64,000 bases of DNA. It comes from Branchipolynoe longqiensis. Its lineage: Eukaryota; Annelida; Polychaeta; Phyllodocida; Polynoidae. Positions 33,001-45,191 of the stretch are shown one piece after another. Each line of letters opens with the position of its first letter. Within the stretch, counting starts at the first letter, position 1. The notes beneath the pieces are model-generated. The model searched no databases and had not been told where the DNA came from. It saw only the letters and a program-made list of their open reading frames with translations. The stretch covers positions 27,919,178 to 27,983,177 of the forward strand of contig CM059197.1 in the NCBI GenBank assembly GCA_030323885.1, written 5' to 3'. The position numbers were made by a program, and so were the translations under genes.

Positions 33001-33787
33001 TTTCAGCCTTTGCGGAGCGGGGGTTGGGAGATAACCAGTAGAGACCTTTAGGTTGAGGTTGAACTTGTAACTTCAACTTGGAACGTGATGTTCAAGTTGT
33101 GCCGTGACGTTTAACCTTCATGCCAACTTTAGTAGCAGGTTCAACCTGAAATTGCACTGAATATCACCCACCAATAACTCACATATCACTCATATCGCAC
33201 ACATATATCATTCATCTATCACACATATATCACCCACATATAATCATCATATAGCACACATCTATCACTCATCTATCATCAACATATATCCACCATCGAT
33301 CACCCACATATCATGTTTTACCTTGTACGTCAAATTAGTCCTTTGCCATTGTACCTACAAGTTGCAATGTAAGGGGTACCCCTGAATGATCACGTTACGA
33401 TGACGTATCACGGGGGAATCCCGCATGTTACAAGTTGAACGTCAGAAACTAAATGTCTCTAATGTCTGCATCTCATCTCCACCGCCAATACTCTTTAAGA
33501 CTGCAATTTCCCTATTCCAGATATATATAGTGAACTCGGCACAGCGTCAACCACGAATTATATATATCGGGAATATGGCGTGACTGAGGTTACTTTTAGT
33601 TTGAACTGACTCTTACATTAAATGGAAATTTTGCAGATTTCTAACATGGCAGAATGGAATTCTTACATGGAAGCATGCACACGTATTGTTGGCATGCACG
33701 TCAAAACTCGGTTGACGACAGAGGCTGAGGCGGGGCGGGGCCGGGGTCTCCTATTTCCCGGCCGCTGGTCACGCCCCCCCCCATCCC
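33001..33787. other. Spacer with short tandem words
   Basis: About 33050-33160 is rich in TTCAACTTG/GTTGAAC words. 33185-33320 is a ~15-bp array of CACACATATATCA and TCATCTATCA. No gene. Confidence 0.5.
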
Positions 33788-34278
33788 AATGTCACAGTTT
33801 CCGCCATACGCCAGTTTCCGCGGTACCCATCGCTTCTACACATGTGTCAAAATCTAACAGCATCGTCAGTAACCTTATACATTTAATATAATGTTTTTTG
33901 TTAAAGATGTTTTTTGTATGTGTACCAAGCGATTTGTTTGTAGGTGGTGTGGTTTTAGAGATATTTAACTTTTTCTGTATTTTCTGTATGAAGATTGCTC
34001 ATGACCATTGACAATGTCTTGAGTTTGACGGTATGCGCATTGCAAAACATTAGTTATATTCAAAATTAATAGAAATCAAGAAGCCTAACCTTATAAATTT
34101 AATATAATCTGTTTGGTAACGATGTTTTCTATATGTGTACCAAGCGATTTGTTTATAGGTGGTGTGGTTTTAGAAATATTTCACTTTTTCTGTATGAAGA
34201 TTGCTCACGGCCATTGACAATGCATTTGATTGTATGCGTACCGCGGAAACTGCCGGACGGCGGTAACTGCGACACCGG
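33788..34278. mobile_element. MITE-R copy 1
   Basis: Left ATGTCACAGTTTCCGCC...AGTTTCCGCGGTAC; right read inward GGTGTCGCAGTTACCGCC...AGTTTCCGCGGTAC. The interior is a direct duplication: TGTGTACCAAGCGATTTGTT and GGTGGTGTGGTTTTAGA each occur at ~33920 and ~34135. A second copy lies at 43331 in inverse orientation. Confidence 0.75.
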
Positions 34279-34640
34279 GTGCCAACCCATAGCTCTCGGC
34301 CCCCAAACGCCCTGGCCACCGCTCCGCCGGCGCCCCAGCCCCAGGCTTGCTGAGAAAGACAGCCCTGTCCACAGCAGCATTATAGCGCCGGGTCCTGCAG
34401 CTGCCGACGCCGTGTGCGTTTCTGGGCCGCGTGTAGATTTACGGGTGGACGGCACGAAACAATCACCGGGTCGACTCGCGGCCTTCCACGCATGAGAACT
34501 GGTGGGTTGGCAGGGGATGAACTCGGGGACTCCGGCGTGTGAAGAGGGCGGGGCGGGCTAAGCGGGAGGGGAGACGGGTCAGTCACCCCGGGCACAGTTG
34601 TAGAGGCGCGCTTCCCAGGCTATACTGCTTCCATGCCAGA
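34279..34640. other. GC-rich segment
   Basis: GC- and CpG-rich stretch directly beside MITE-R copy 1. Open in several frames without a recognised domain. Confidence 0.4.
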
Positions 34641-34659
34641 CACCCTTATGATGACGATA

Positions 34660-34760
34660 TTATTAGTAGTAGTAGTAGTATCATCATTATCATCATCATC
34701 ATCATCAGCATTATCATCATCATTATCATAATTATCATCATGTATTATTATTATTATGCG
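34660..34760. repeat. Trinucleotide microsatellite
   Basis: AGT, then ATC and ATT repeats. Confidence 0.9.
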
Positions 34761-34805
34761 TAGCCAAAACAAAAGGTCAATTGATAGGTTGAAATAACTC
34801 GTCTG

Positions 34806-35137
34806 TGACTGGACGCGGTGGCCGAACCGGTAAAGCGCACACTTCCTGTGCGGAAGGTCGGGAATTCGATTCACGATCGATTCAAACCAATGACTTACAC
34901 ACATTTATCTTTGTTGCTCCCTAGCCTGGAGCTCGGCATTTTTAGGATAGGGCAAGGACTGGTTAGCTCAGTGCCAGGATAATGTGACTGAGTGGGATAT
35001 CAGGTCATGTTGCGGTGGCCTGATCTCTCAGTGGTGCAGCACTATAAAGTATCCACGAATGCCTACTGTCACAAGCTGTTACCCGTCCTGATATGTATGA
35101 CTTTAGATGGTGCCAAGACTTAAAAACCCCGAACAAA
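34806..35137 (+). mobile_element. SINE-A copy, full length
   Basis: GGACGCGGTGGCCGAACCGG head, TTCAAACCAATGACTTACAC, GGATAATGTGACTGAGTGGG, and an AAAAACCCC-type tail. Confidence 0.85.
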
Positions 35138-35999
35138 CTCACCTTGTCACGATAGTTATAGGCGTGTGTGGTGGTACATCACGGCAGATGCGTACAGAGA
35201 ACATCCGCGGGAAAGCTCCCCCTGACAGGCACTGAATAACACATCCGAGCTGGGAATATAGAAGGTCGTACTAAGTGAGGGATATTTCCACAGGGCTTCA
35301 ACCACATAGCATGGTAAGAGGTCAGGATACAGCAAATCCAAAAGGACATGAGTGAAGAAGCCTAATGCAGACTCAAATGGAAGTAAGTAGTATCTAGATA
35401 TTAACATTTGCTGCAGGTATGGGTTCATATGGACTTACTGTACACAGGGGGGTCAACATATTTGTTGAGTTTATAGTTCCTGCTAACATCTAAGCTCATA
35501 TTTAGATGGGGGGGGGAGCATAATAAGTCACAGTCTAAATAATCTAAGTTTGGTCAGTGCTGTATTAGTCACAGCACCGATCCTGTAGAATTAAGGGAGT
35601 GGCTCCTCCTGTATAATGTACAGAAGCAGTCACTGTAGTTCATGTAAAAATAGGGAGAAGCATGGAGTAGAAGGTGTATACTTGCGGCAATTCAAACAAT
35701 CGTTGTGGGTAACATTTTTTCTCTTATAAAACAAGCTAAGTTTATAGTTGACAATACATTTTGTCAGTCTTATATAATGTACACGTGTTTAAGCAGATTG
35801 ATAGTTGTGTTGCTGGTGTGTTGCTGGTTTGTTCATGATGGTTAAGGGTGGTGGCAGGGGACGGGGGCCAATTGAGGTAGGTGGTATCATCCATGTCATG
35901 ATAAATGCACGCACGGTTCCATGCCTCAACCGGATAATAAAGCTCTGGGAACCGGCAAAGCAATTTGGCTTGACCAATAGGATGCAACGCAGTGGCCCA
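35138..35999. other. Unassigned region
   Basis: No gene or repeat. The 282-codon minus ORF (35742-36590) runs through the SINE at 36000 and is not accepted. Confidence 0.4.
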
Positions 36000-36312
36000 A
36001 TTTGAGGAGCGAAGGCTTCCAGTGCGAAAGGTTGGGAATTTGAATCCCAGACAAGTCAAAGCCAACGACATACAAAATTGGTGCTTGTCGCTACATACCC
36101 TGGTGCTGGTCATTACTAGGATAGAGCTAGGCCTAGTCAGCTCACTATCAAGATAATGTGACGCAGTGGTATATCGGGTCATTGTACTGGCGATCTGGTC
36201 TCCCAGTGGAGCATCGCTATGAAGTTGCCATGAGTGTGCACTGTCACAAGTCGGTACCCTTCCTGATATGACAATAGATGTTGCTAGGATGTAAAACCCC
36301 AACAAACAAACC
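36000..36312 (+). mobile_element. SINE-A copy, head diverged
   Basis: GAATTTGAATCCCAGACAAG, AGATAATGTGACGCAGTGG, CCTGATATGACAATAGATGT, AAAACCCCAACAAACAAAC. Confidence 0.8.
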
Positions 36313-36959
36313 ATAGTCGGATTGAGCAATGTCCATGTAATGAGAAACATGAGTCTTGTCTGGTGCAGTTGTTTGTATAACAAGGCAATGCAACCTTGAA
36401 TAGCTTTGCTTCTGCCTGAATTGAGTAGAGGTGGATGTGAGTTTACCTGTACGCAAAGCACCTGATGTTGCTGGAACAACCATGGCTGCAAAGTACTGTT
36501 CACTGCGAGGTGGAAAGGTGGAGCACATTCCTCCGCTCTAGCAGGTGCTGAGGATGAGTCTGGTGAAGTTGATCCCCCGCCTAAGTCCACTGCCTGTGCT
36601 TTGGGTGATATGTGTCTGTGTAGGATATTTCTGTCCGGCCTGTTCTCACTGCTGAGAAGAGTAATTGGCTACAGCCAAGCGCTGGCCGACATAGAGAGCC
36701 ACTGGATCGGATGAGAGATAGGCGGGGCGCAGATCGCATCCTGTTGTCAGATGACAGACGAGGTGCAGCTGGACAGTGCATTAGACGGGGTGCGTATTGG
36801 TGTCCGGTGAGCGATGGCTGGTTGCTGCCGGATGAGGGATGAACCAGTCAAGAGGTTGGGAAGGGACTGGCTACTTGGCAGTGCATGGGAGGAGTAAGAT
36901 GAAGGTTGTGTGTATATAGGAGGGGAGGTGGACTATGAGAGTAGGCGGCTTGGATTAAG
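36313..36959. other. Unassigned spacer
   Basis: No gene or repeat recognised. Confidence 0.4.
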
Positions 36960-38232
36960 ATGAGAGATGTACAGGATATGCTCTGTGGGAACTAATGTGT
37001 TTTATGGATTGAGATGATAGATATATGAGAGGTGTCTTGAGATTCTATGTGATATATACAAGGCCTGGATCACACGGATCTGTGGCTTGGTTTAAGATGA
37101 CAGATATATAGGAGGTGTGTTGGCATTCTATGTGATATATGCACGGCCTTGGTCGCGTGGCTTGATTTGAAATGAGAGATATATGGAGAGGTGGACCATG
37201 TGAGTTTGTCTTGACCCACTATATGTGATATATACAATGACTAGACCATAAGGATATGTGGCTTGGTTTGAGATGAGAGATGTATGGGAGGAGTCTTGTC
37301 AATCGATATGATATACACAAAGCCTTGATCGTGCAGCTTGATGTGTATTGGCATTCTATAGGATATATACAATTCATTGTTTGTACGGCTTGATTTGAGA
37401 TTCGAGATACACATGATGTTTATTGGCATTCTACTTTCTATCTGATATATATTGGCTTGGATAATGTGGCTTGATTTCAGATGAGAGATATGTGGAGAGG
37501 TATCTTATGATATATACAAGGCCTGGATCATGTGGCTTTGGTTTGAGATGAGAGAGTTATTGGAGAGGTCTCTTGGCATTCTATGTGATATATATTGTCT
37601 TGGATCATGTTGCTTGATTTGAGATTAGACATATATATGAGGTGTATTGGCATTATATATGCTATATATTGGCTTGGATCATGTGGATTGGATTTGAGAT
37701 GATATATATATTGGAGAGGTGTCTTGGCATTCTATGTGATATATACTGGCTTGGATTATGTGGCTTGATTTGAGATTAGAGATATATATGAGGTGTATTG
37801 GCATTCCATGTGATATATATTGGCTTGGAGCATGCAGCTTGGTTTGAAATTCGAGATATATATGAGGTCTATATTGGCTTGGATCGTGTGGCTTGGGTTT
37901 GAGATGAGAGATGTATTGGAGAGGTGTCTTGGCATTGTGTATGGTATATACATGGCCTGGACCATGTGGCTTGGGTTTAAGATGAGAGATATATTGGAGA
38001 GGTGTCTTGGCATTGTGTATGGTGTATACACGGCCTGGATCATGTGGCTTGGGTTTGAGATGAGGGATAGTGTGGAGAGGTGTATTGGCATTGTGTATGG
38101 TATATACACGGCCTGGGTCATGTGGCTTGGGTTTGAGATGAGAGATAGATTGGAGAGGTGGCTTGGTATTGTGTATGGTATCTACACGGCCTGGATCATG
38201 TGGCTTGGGTTTGAGATAAGAGATAGTGTGGA
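36960..38232. repeat. 90-bp minisatellite, ~14 units
   Basis: Units of GATCATGTGGCTTGGGTTTG, AGATGAGAGATATATTGGAG, AGGTGTCTTGGCATT and GTGTATGGTATATACACGGC. The first units are diverged; those from ~37900 are cleanest. The 90-bp period equals 30 codons, so both strands keep open frames (157 and 121 codons). Confidence 0.95.
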
Positions 38233-39610
38233 ATGGCTGCGTGTGAGAAGCGTTGTTCCGAAGAGGAATGAGGGATGGGGTGAGGGTGGTTGATGAGGGT
38301 GACTCAGGAGGCTAGGGAATGACCAGGGGTCAGCGGGGTGTATTCCCAGGGGTCAAGCATTGGCGGGGTAGCCCCTCCAGGGTGATGGCGGCGGAGGTGA
38401 GTGATGGTCAAGGTGTGCGAGTGGTTTTGTGTTCTGATTTACTAACAGCTTACTGAAAGCTTTTTTTCCTCAAATAAAATAAAAACAAGCAATTAAATAA
38501 TGTTTCCTAAAGTGCCAATTAACAGCAATGTTTATTTCATTCAAACGTCAACATAGTGAAATCGGTGTCTCAGTATCATGTCTGTAGTAAGGTGTGAAGT
38601 AAAACCTTAAGAATGGAATGTTTGGTGTTTGCAAACGGTGAATTGTTGGTAATCCTAGCACTGCTTGGGGTGGAATATAGAAGGGCAGATTGCGTGCTAT
38701 AGGATGCTTCATATGTATACAACATTGGCTGGGTGGCTGGCCGTGACTGGATGACCCCATTCACCTGTTTTAGAGTTCGAACTCAGTAGCTCAGTGAACA
38801 GGCAATAATAGCGCAATTGAGCATGCGCCTCTGACCAATGGCGCGCTTAATAGGGCAATATATCCATCTATGCTGTTCTTTTATACATAGCGTATATGTG
38901 GGAACTTATACTGAAAGTGGTTCTTGGTAATAGAACTTTCTATGACAGCGAATATATATCGTATGTATAATCAAAATATCTTCGATTATACTATGCCGAT
39001 AATGATTCGAGTTGTAATTTCCTTGTAGAGTTGTATAACCCGATAGAGTGAAGGATGGATTTCTTTAGAAAATATATTCGGTTACTAGTTATGATCTACT
39101 CTACTTTAGTTTGACACGCCTATGTAATTTAAATAATATACCTAACTAATTCAGAACATGTGTCCTCTATCACTCTGCAGATTTTACAATCTCCTGACAA
39201 TTACTAATTTGATTGTCTGCTGATGGTTTAACATTATGCCAGCAGCAAGGGACATATTTGCCTTGAAAGGCTAGCGGTGTCTATTCTGTCACTCTTTTCA
39301 ATGAAATTCACTTGCCCCTATCGAAAATAACACGACATTGTTAAATGGTCATATCAATATAAAATGATACCAAAACCCATCAGTGATATAATTTTGAATT
39401 TCAAAACGGTTAGACTTGTGTCAACTGACAACAATATGTACCTCACAAAAAAATAACCATAATTACAGGAGGCAATCAAGTCCAGTTACTTTTAGAAATT
39501 ATAAGATTTGTTCGTGGTTTACATTGGTAAAGAATTCTCATATGCTATTTACATTAAAATGGTATCTACACAAGACCAATAAATCTAGAAATCCAAGCGC
39601 TTGTGGACGA
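38233..39610. other. Unassigned region
   Basis: About 1.4 kb with no recognised repeat, gene or RNA. Together with 4200-5893 this is the best place to look for unique non-coding sequence. Confidence 0.4.
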
Positions 39611-39613
39611 TAA

Positions 39614-39760
39614 AGGCCCGGTCACATACACATTAGTGGACATAGTTGAATGTGGTGGAGGCTAACGTAGTTGAACATAGTTGGATGTAGTTGAGCATAG
39701 TTGAACGTAGTTGAACATAGTTGGATGTAGTTGAACATAGTTGAACATGCTGGCATCCAT
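39614..39760. mobile_element. Word-repeat element E4, truncated
   Basis: After TAA the sequence AGGCCCGGTCACATACACAT matches the family terminus. It is followed by a 10-11-bp array of CATAGTTGAA. No right end was found before the SINE at 39808. Confidence 0.5.
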
Positions 39761-39807
39761 ACCTCTCGGTGATAAGAACGGTGCTGCTCTTCTTATGTTC
39801 CTCACGA

Positions 39808-40137
39808 CCAGACGGGATGGCCGAATGAGGTAGAGCGTCCGTCTCCCGTTTTGGTAGATCATGGGATCGTGGGTTCGAACCCTGGTCGAGTCAAAACAAT
39901 GACTTAAAAATTGATATTTGTTGCTTCCTAGCCTGGCGCTCGGCATTATTAGGATAGGGCAAGGACTGGTTGGCTCAGTGTAAGGATAATGTGACTGAGT
40001 CGGATATCAGGTCATGGTGCTGGCAGCCTGGTGTTCCAGTGGGGCAGCACTATAAATTCACCATGAGTGTGCACTGTCACAAGTCGGTACCCATCCTGAT
40101 ATGACCTGATATGTTGCTAGGACGTAAAACAACAACA
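39808..40137 (+). mobile_element. SINE-A copy, full length
   Basis: ACCAGACGGGATGGCCGAAT, GGGTTCGAACCCTGGTCGAG, GCGCTCGGCATTATTAGGAT, AAAACAACAACACAAAC. Close to the majority sequence. Confidence 0.95.
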
Positions 40138-40164
40138 CAAACAAAAACTTATGTCCATATGAAA

Positions 40165-40215
40165 CCTGTTCTGACATGACCTTAGATGTTGCCAGGGCGT
40201 CAAACTCCAACCAAC
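40165..40215 (+). mobile_element. SINE-A tail fragment
   Basis: CTGACATGACCTTAGATGTT GCCAGGGCGTCAAACTCC. Confidence 0.65.
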
Positions 40216-40369
40216 CAATTATAGGAAACGCAGGCAGTTGTATTGAGCTCTGTCAAATTACACGCAGGCATATTGAAACTATGCAATGTTATATATATCG
40301 ACGACATCGTACTGACTTCAGTCCTCTTTCTTCTTACTGGGCTCAGCTCATTCAGATAGGAAGTGTAAT

Positions 40370-41250
40370 TCCCAGAATGATTTTGAAGTCCCCATCATCC
40401 CCCAGCCATCCCACTCACCCCCTCCCCAACCACCCCCACCTCCTCTCCCCAAACAGTCCCTCCTAACCCCCACCCACTCCGCTCTCCTCTTCCCCGACCA
40501 GCTCGTGGCGGCCGAATTGGTAGATCGCATGCCTCCCGTGCGGGAGATCGAGAGTTCGATTCCTGGTAGCATTATTAGGATCGGACAATAAATGGTTGGT
40601 TCAGTGTCAGGACAATCTGACTGAATGGGATATTGGGTCATGGTGCTGGCGGCCTGATTTCCCAATGGGGCAGCACTATAAAGTCGGTACCTTTCCTGAT
40701 ATGACCTTAGATGTTGCCAAGACTTAAACTTATAACAACCAACCAACTTACTGACCGTTCCCCCCCTCCAAATCACCAGCCACCCCACCTCCCCTCCCCT
40801 CCCCCACAGTCCCCTCCCCCAACCACCCTCCTCCCCTCCCATCCCCCACAGCCCCCCTCCTCCCCTCCCATCCCCCACAACCCCCTCCACCAACCACCCG
40901 CTTCCACTCCCTCCTCCACAGTCCACCCTCCCCAACCACGCACCTCCCCTCCACTCCCCTCGCCCACAGTCCCTCCTCCCCCAACCACCCCACCTCCCCT
41001 CCCCTCCCCCACAATCCCCCCTCCCCGAACCACCCTCCTCCCCTCCCATCCCCCATAGTCCCACCTTTCCCCCTACACCCCCCTCCCCCTCCCCTCCTCC
41101 CCTCCCACTCACCCTCCCCTCCCACAGTCCCACTCTGCCCCGACCACTCCACCTCCCCAATAGTCCCACCCTCCCCCAACAACTCCACCTCCCCACCAGT
41201 CCCAGCCTCCCAGCAACCACCCCCCTCCCTTCCCCCGCCTTTGCTGCCGC
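40370..41250. repeat. C/T-rich strand-asymmetric block
   Basis: Apart from the SINE at 40498-40738, the plus strand is almost all C and T with A, in ~60-bp units of CCCTCCCCCACAGTCC and CAACCACCCTCCTCCCC. The minus strand is a Gly-rich open frame up to 303 codons, an artefact. It has strong triplex and G-quadruplex potential. Confidence 0.85.
40498..40738 (+). mobile_element. SINE-A copy with internal deletion
   Basis: GCTCGTGGCGGCCGAATTGG head, TTCGATTCCTGG, then directly GCATTATTAGGATCGGACA. The GAGTCAAACC...CTAGC segment is missing. Confidence 0.8.
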
Positions 41251-41576
41251 CACTGCCATGCCAGCCCTAGGGACCTGCTGGGGTGTACAGGCAGCGATTC
41301 ATACAGTCTGATTTAGCGGCGCTGGTCTCGTGCGCTTACTCGGCCTCGCCACTGAGTTCGCCTCGCATAAATCGCCACAGGTGACAGCGACAGAGAAAGA
41401 GAGGGACTGAGTGGGGAAGGGGTGGACTGGGAGGTGGACGGGGCGGGGCGAGAAGTGGAGTGGGTGTCCTTGAACGATGACATGAGACGAGATGGATGAG
41501 ATACTAACAGTGGGTAGCAGTAAAACATGATGGTGCAACATGCCCGAATAATATTGCCACTTAATATTGCAGAGTC

Positions 41577-41878
41577 CGATGGTTTTGAGTTTCTGTCATT
41601 TTTCGGAGATACATATATTAAATTGATCCTTATAATCTACCTTCCTTTAGTTTGAAGTCACTTTTATTTTAAATGGTTAACTTTTGAGATATTTGAGGTG
41701 TAAACATGCGATATTATTTTGGGCAAGCATGCCAACAAAATTTGACTCCAGAGGATTCTGCAGAAACTGGTTCCATTAAGTTGACTCAGTATTCCGATCA
41801 ATGCTGCAAGAAATGCTTATTAATTCCAGGTAATTGCTTTGTTTTTGAAAAACTGATGCTTCAGCAGTTTACACAGCT
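41577..41878. mobile_element. MITE-M copy, left end decayed
   Basis: GCAGAGTCCGATGGTTTTGA left; right ends ACACAGCT before TTAA. AAATGGTTAACTTTTGAGAT in the middle. Confidence 0.65.
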
Positions 41879-41987
41879 TTAATTACACCACATTCCGCCA
41901 CACTTCACGACTTAATATTTAATGATGTGCTCAATTTCTATATGTCCTTATTATATATAATATAGTTGCAATATATTGACTATCACT

Positions 41988-42075
41988 TTTTTCTTCTTTT
42001 TTTGTTGTAAATATAGTTTATTCATTGAATAAAGTCCTTTGGCAAGGCCATGGCACTGGTCTTCCAGCCATGTGA
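41988..42075 (-). mobile_element. Retrotransposon 3' tail candidate
   Basis: Read on the minus strand: GCTGGAAGACCAGTGCCATG, TTGCCAAAGGACTTTATTC, AATAAA and then an A-rich end. A related GCTGGAAGACCAGTGTCTTG followed by AT-rich sequence is at ~45598 on the plus strand. Confidence 0.4.
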
Positions 42076-42341
42076 CAATACAGTTATTTACAATATATGT
42101 ATATGTAGTCTGATATTGTCATCAGCAGCTAGCTTAAATCAACTGAAATAACAATATTAATCTTGACATGCCATTCTGAATTATTCATATTATTATATAT
42201 TAATACCACTGTAGTCTTAGGATTGACGGCACTCGGGACTGGAGACTTTGCGGACGTCCATGGTTGTTCATTGTTGGATAGTTGTTGGTGCCCCTCACAT
42301 TCTGCTGTAATATCAGGACACATGAATATTGTGTTGCATTT

Positions 42342-42574
42342 GTCGATAGAAAGCCCGAGCCTACACTTTTACCGACCCAAGGGATTTTTAACCTCCCACA
42401 CCACATAGACATGGAATGAGAGCAACTGGCCTTTGATGTCGCTGTAAGTTATACACAGCGGTGGAAATCCAAATTGGCAGAGATGGGGGCATGGGGAATC
42501 GAACCACCGACCTTCAGATTAGGAGTCCGACCTAGAAAAAAGTCAGACACTCTAACCACTCCGCCACAGAGAAC
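42342..42574 (-). mobile_element. SINE-B copy
   Basis: CGATAGAAAGCCCGAGCCTA to TCCGCCACAGAGAAC. B box GAATCGAACCACC. Confidence 0.85.
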
Positions 42575-42579
42575 ATCAT

Positions 42580-42875
42580 ATAAAATATATAACGTATATG
42601 ATATATATGATATATTAATTATACTATACATACTTATGTATTATATAATACACATAATGTCTGCAATATATATTTATATATATAAATAAAATCTGAAAAA
42701 TAAAACAACATCTCGCCATGAATATCGCCATAGTTACTGACATGACGTAAGATTCCAAGTCACTCACTCACTATAATATATAATATATATATATTATATA
42801 CAATATATATACTAAATGACATACACTATATATCATATATACTATATATAATACATAACCCCTATATGCTATATA
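42580..42875. repeat. AT microsatellite blocks
   Basis: ATATAT tracts at ~42580-42690 and ~42775-42875 around a short unique piece. Confidence 0.8.
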
Positions 42876-43330
42876 TACTGCAGAACTTTACCAATTGTCG
42901 ATATATTAGCGGAGCAAACATATCTTATTAGACCAATATGAAAGCCTTTCATTGAGTGTCATTGTTGATATTGTGCATCGAGCGAATTGATGAATAGAAT
43001 TGGCATTGTGTGATTTATTAGCATACATCGGCCTGGCTTATTGCCAAATTAACCATTCATATTTCAGTAGTGATTATGGAGATGGTGGAAATGGAGATGG
43101 TGGAAATGAACAAGGCGTGTTCGAATAGCATATCTAGGGCACTAGTGTTGGAGTTTTGGACACTTAAATTGGCAAATCCTAATTTAATTAACACTCTGCA
43201 AGTTGCAGTGAGCATATATTGTAAAGTTGAATATTTCTGTAGCACATATGCAGGTCACCGGTAAATGACATCCAGAAATAACAATTTGACGTGTCACAAT
43301 TCCAAACTGCCTTGCCTTTCAAGGGCATTC
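42876..43330. other. Unassigned spacer
   Basis: No gene recognised; a short GGAGATGGTGGAAAT duplication lies at ~43078-43108. Confidence 0.4.
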
Positions 43331-43812
43331 CCGGTGTCACAGTTACTGCTGTCCGGCAGTTTCTGCGGTACGCCTACACTCAAATGCATTGTCAATAGCC
43401 GTGAGCAATGTTCATACAGAAAAAGTGAAATATCCCTAAAACCACGCTACCTAGAAACAAATCACTTGGTACACATATAGAAAACATCTTTACCAAAAAG
43501 AGTATATCAAATGTATAAGGGTAGGGTTCTTGATTTTTATTAATTTTGAATAAAACTAATGTTTTGGACTGCGCGTACCATCAAACTCAAGGCATTGCCA
43601 ATGGTCTTCATACAGAAAATACAGAAAAAGTGAAATATCTCTAGAACCACACCACCTAGAAACAAATCGCTTGGTATACATATAGAAAACATCTGTACCA
43701 AAAACATTATATTAAATTTATAAGGTTACTGACGATGCTGTTCGATTTTGATGCATGTGCAGAAGCGATGCATACCACGGAAACTGGCGGGTGGCGGAAA
43801 CTGCGACACCTG
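43331..43812. mobile_element. MITE-R copy 2 (inverted)
   Basis: CCGGTGTCACAGTTACTGCT left; CAGGTGTCGCAGTTTCCGCC read inward from the right. The duplicated interior (AGAAAAAGTGAAATATC, AACAAATC-CTTGGTA) appears twice, as in 33788. Confidence 0.75.
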
Positions 43813-44269
43813 CCCGCCACCCACGTGTGTGGTGACGGGCGCCAGCCGGTGGCGCCCCCTGCCGGCTGGTAATTGATTAGGTAGCCCCCACCCCCCACCC
43901 CGCCACCGGGTTGCGGTGTTTGCCGGCGATAAGGCGCCCAGTCTCCGAGGTAATCGACAAGGGGGTGAATGAAGACGGAGGAGAGGAGTTCCGTCACCAC
44001 GCCGCCATCCACTGTCTGCCGATACCGGCACGACACCGCGCGCCTGTCCGCCACACTCCACCTGACTGGTCCCTTACTGAAACTCGCCCCAATATCGCCC
44101 ACTCCGACTGCGTGTCCGAGATGCCCAGGCACGGTCCAAGTCCCACGCATTCTGCCCCGTTATCGCCCAATGGTGTCCAAGATAGCCGGGCCCATGAACG
44201 TGTTCTCTTATCCACCTCTCCTTCTTGTTCCATCTCCCCTAATATCGCCAACTCCCACATCATCGGGCT
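43813..44269. other. GC-rich segment
   Basis: GC- and CpG-rich, bordering MITE-R copy 2; multiple open frames, no recognised domain. Confidence 0.4.
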
Positions 44270-44447
44270 GGTGTGCTCAGAGTCAGGATAATGTGACTCA
44301 GTGGGATACCAGGTCATGGTGCCGGTGGCCTGGTTTCCCAGTGGGACAGCACTATAAAGCCGCCATGAGTGCGCACTGTCACAAGTCGGTACCCGTCCTG
44401 ATATGACTTTAGATGTTGCTAGGACGTAAAACAACAACAAACAAACA
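44270..44447 (+). mobile_element. SINE-A copy, 5' truncated
   Basis: Starts at CTCAGAGTCAGGATAATGTG and runs to AAACAACAACAAACAAAC; close to the majority. Confidence 0.9.
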
Positions 44448-44598
44448 ACCCACATCGTCTACAAGATTGCTGGGCATTTGGCTAGACTAGAACCAGCCAA
44501 TGGTTCACAGTAGTTAGGCAGTAGGCAGTAGGTGGCTTTAAAGGCGATCAGATATGGAGGGGACAATGTTCCGCTGTCAGGCGTGATATATATATATA

Positions 44599-44638
44599 TG
44601 ATGTAAAACGCATTATACAAGTATAAATGCTAAGGGAA
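44599..44638 (+). repeat. Motif K copy 2
   Basis: TGATGTAAAACGCATTATAC, AAGTATAAATGC, AAGGGA after an (AT)n tract. Confidence 0.55.
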
Positions 44639-44715
44639 CATATATACTTTGCTACAGCTGTCGGGGAGTTGTATTCGGGTGGCTCCCTCGCGCCACACAC
44701 ATTGGAGGAATTGTA

Positions 44716-44865
44716 GTAAACCCTTTATCACATTAATAAGATTTGGAGTGTGTTGGCCCCCTCCCCCCGCCATGCGGGTGGTGTCCAGTCATGCACCTCC
44801 CCCCCCCCCCCTCCCCCTACATGGGGCGTGACACTCCACTCTCTCGGAAGTTATAGTTATATAAA
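44716..44865 (+). repeat. Direct repeat D, copy 1
   Basis: TAAACCCTTTATCACATTAA, GCATGCACCTCCCCC-type C run, GGGGCGTGACACTCCACTC, CTCGGAAGTTATAG. Paired with 45192-45366. Confidence 0.65.
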
Positions 44866-45191
44866 TTTGTCTACCTATAAGAACTGTAAAAAGAATGAAC
44901 AGAGCATAGTACTAGCCTGGTGGAAGCCCATCTTTATTTTTCTCGGGTTCTGGCCGAGCAAAAAAATCCCTACCGTACAATACATAAAGCTGAAATATGT
45001 GAAGCGAATGGCGATCTGGTGGGCGGATCGGTTCCGGAAGTAGCGGTTGTGCCCATAGGCCCGCAGCGAATGGTCTATTGTTTGAATATAAATAGAGCTA
45101 GCAGTGTATAAGAAGCAAATAAATAATAAAAGGTCGTCCCGCCGATTTATGTACATATAATCCTCATATTACACATGTATATTCGGATAGT

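Noticed and set aside
35742..36590. 282-codon minus-strand ORF
   Set aside because: Its middle third is the translated antisense of the SINE-A copy at 36000-36312; flanking parts show no domain.
37820..38293. 157-codon ORF with a regular 30-residue repeat
   Set aside because: It follows the 90-bp minisatellite unit and the opposite strand is equally open.
40348..41259. 303-codon Gly/Val/Arg-rich minus-strand ORF
   Set aside because: It arises from the C/T-rich block plus the SINE inserted in it; no domain and extreme composition.
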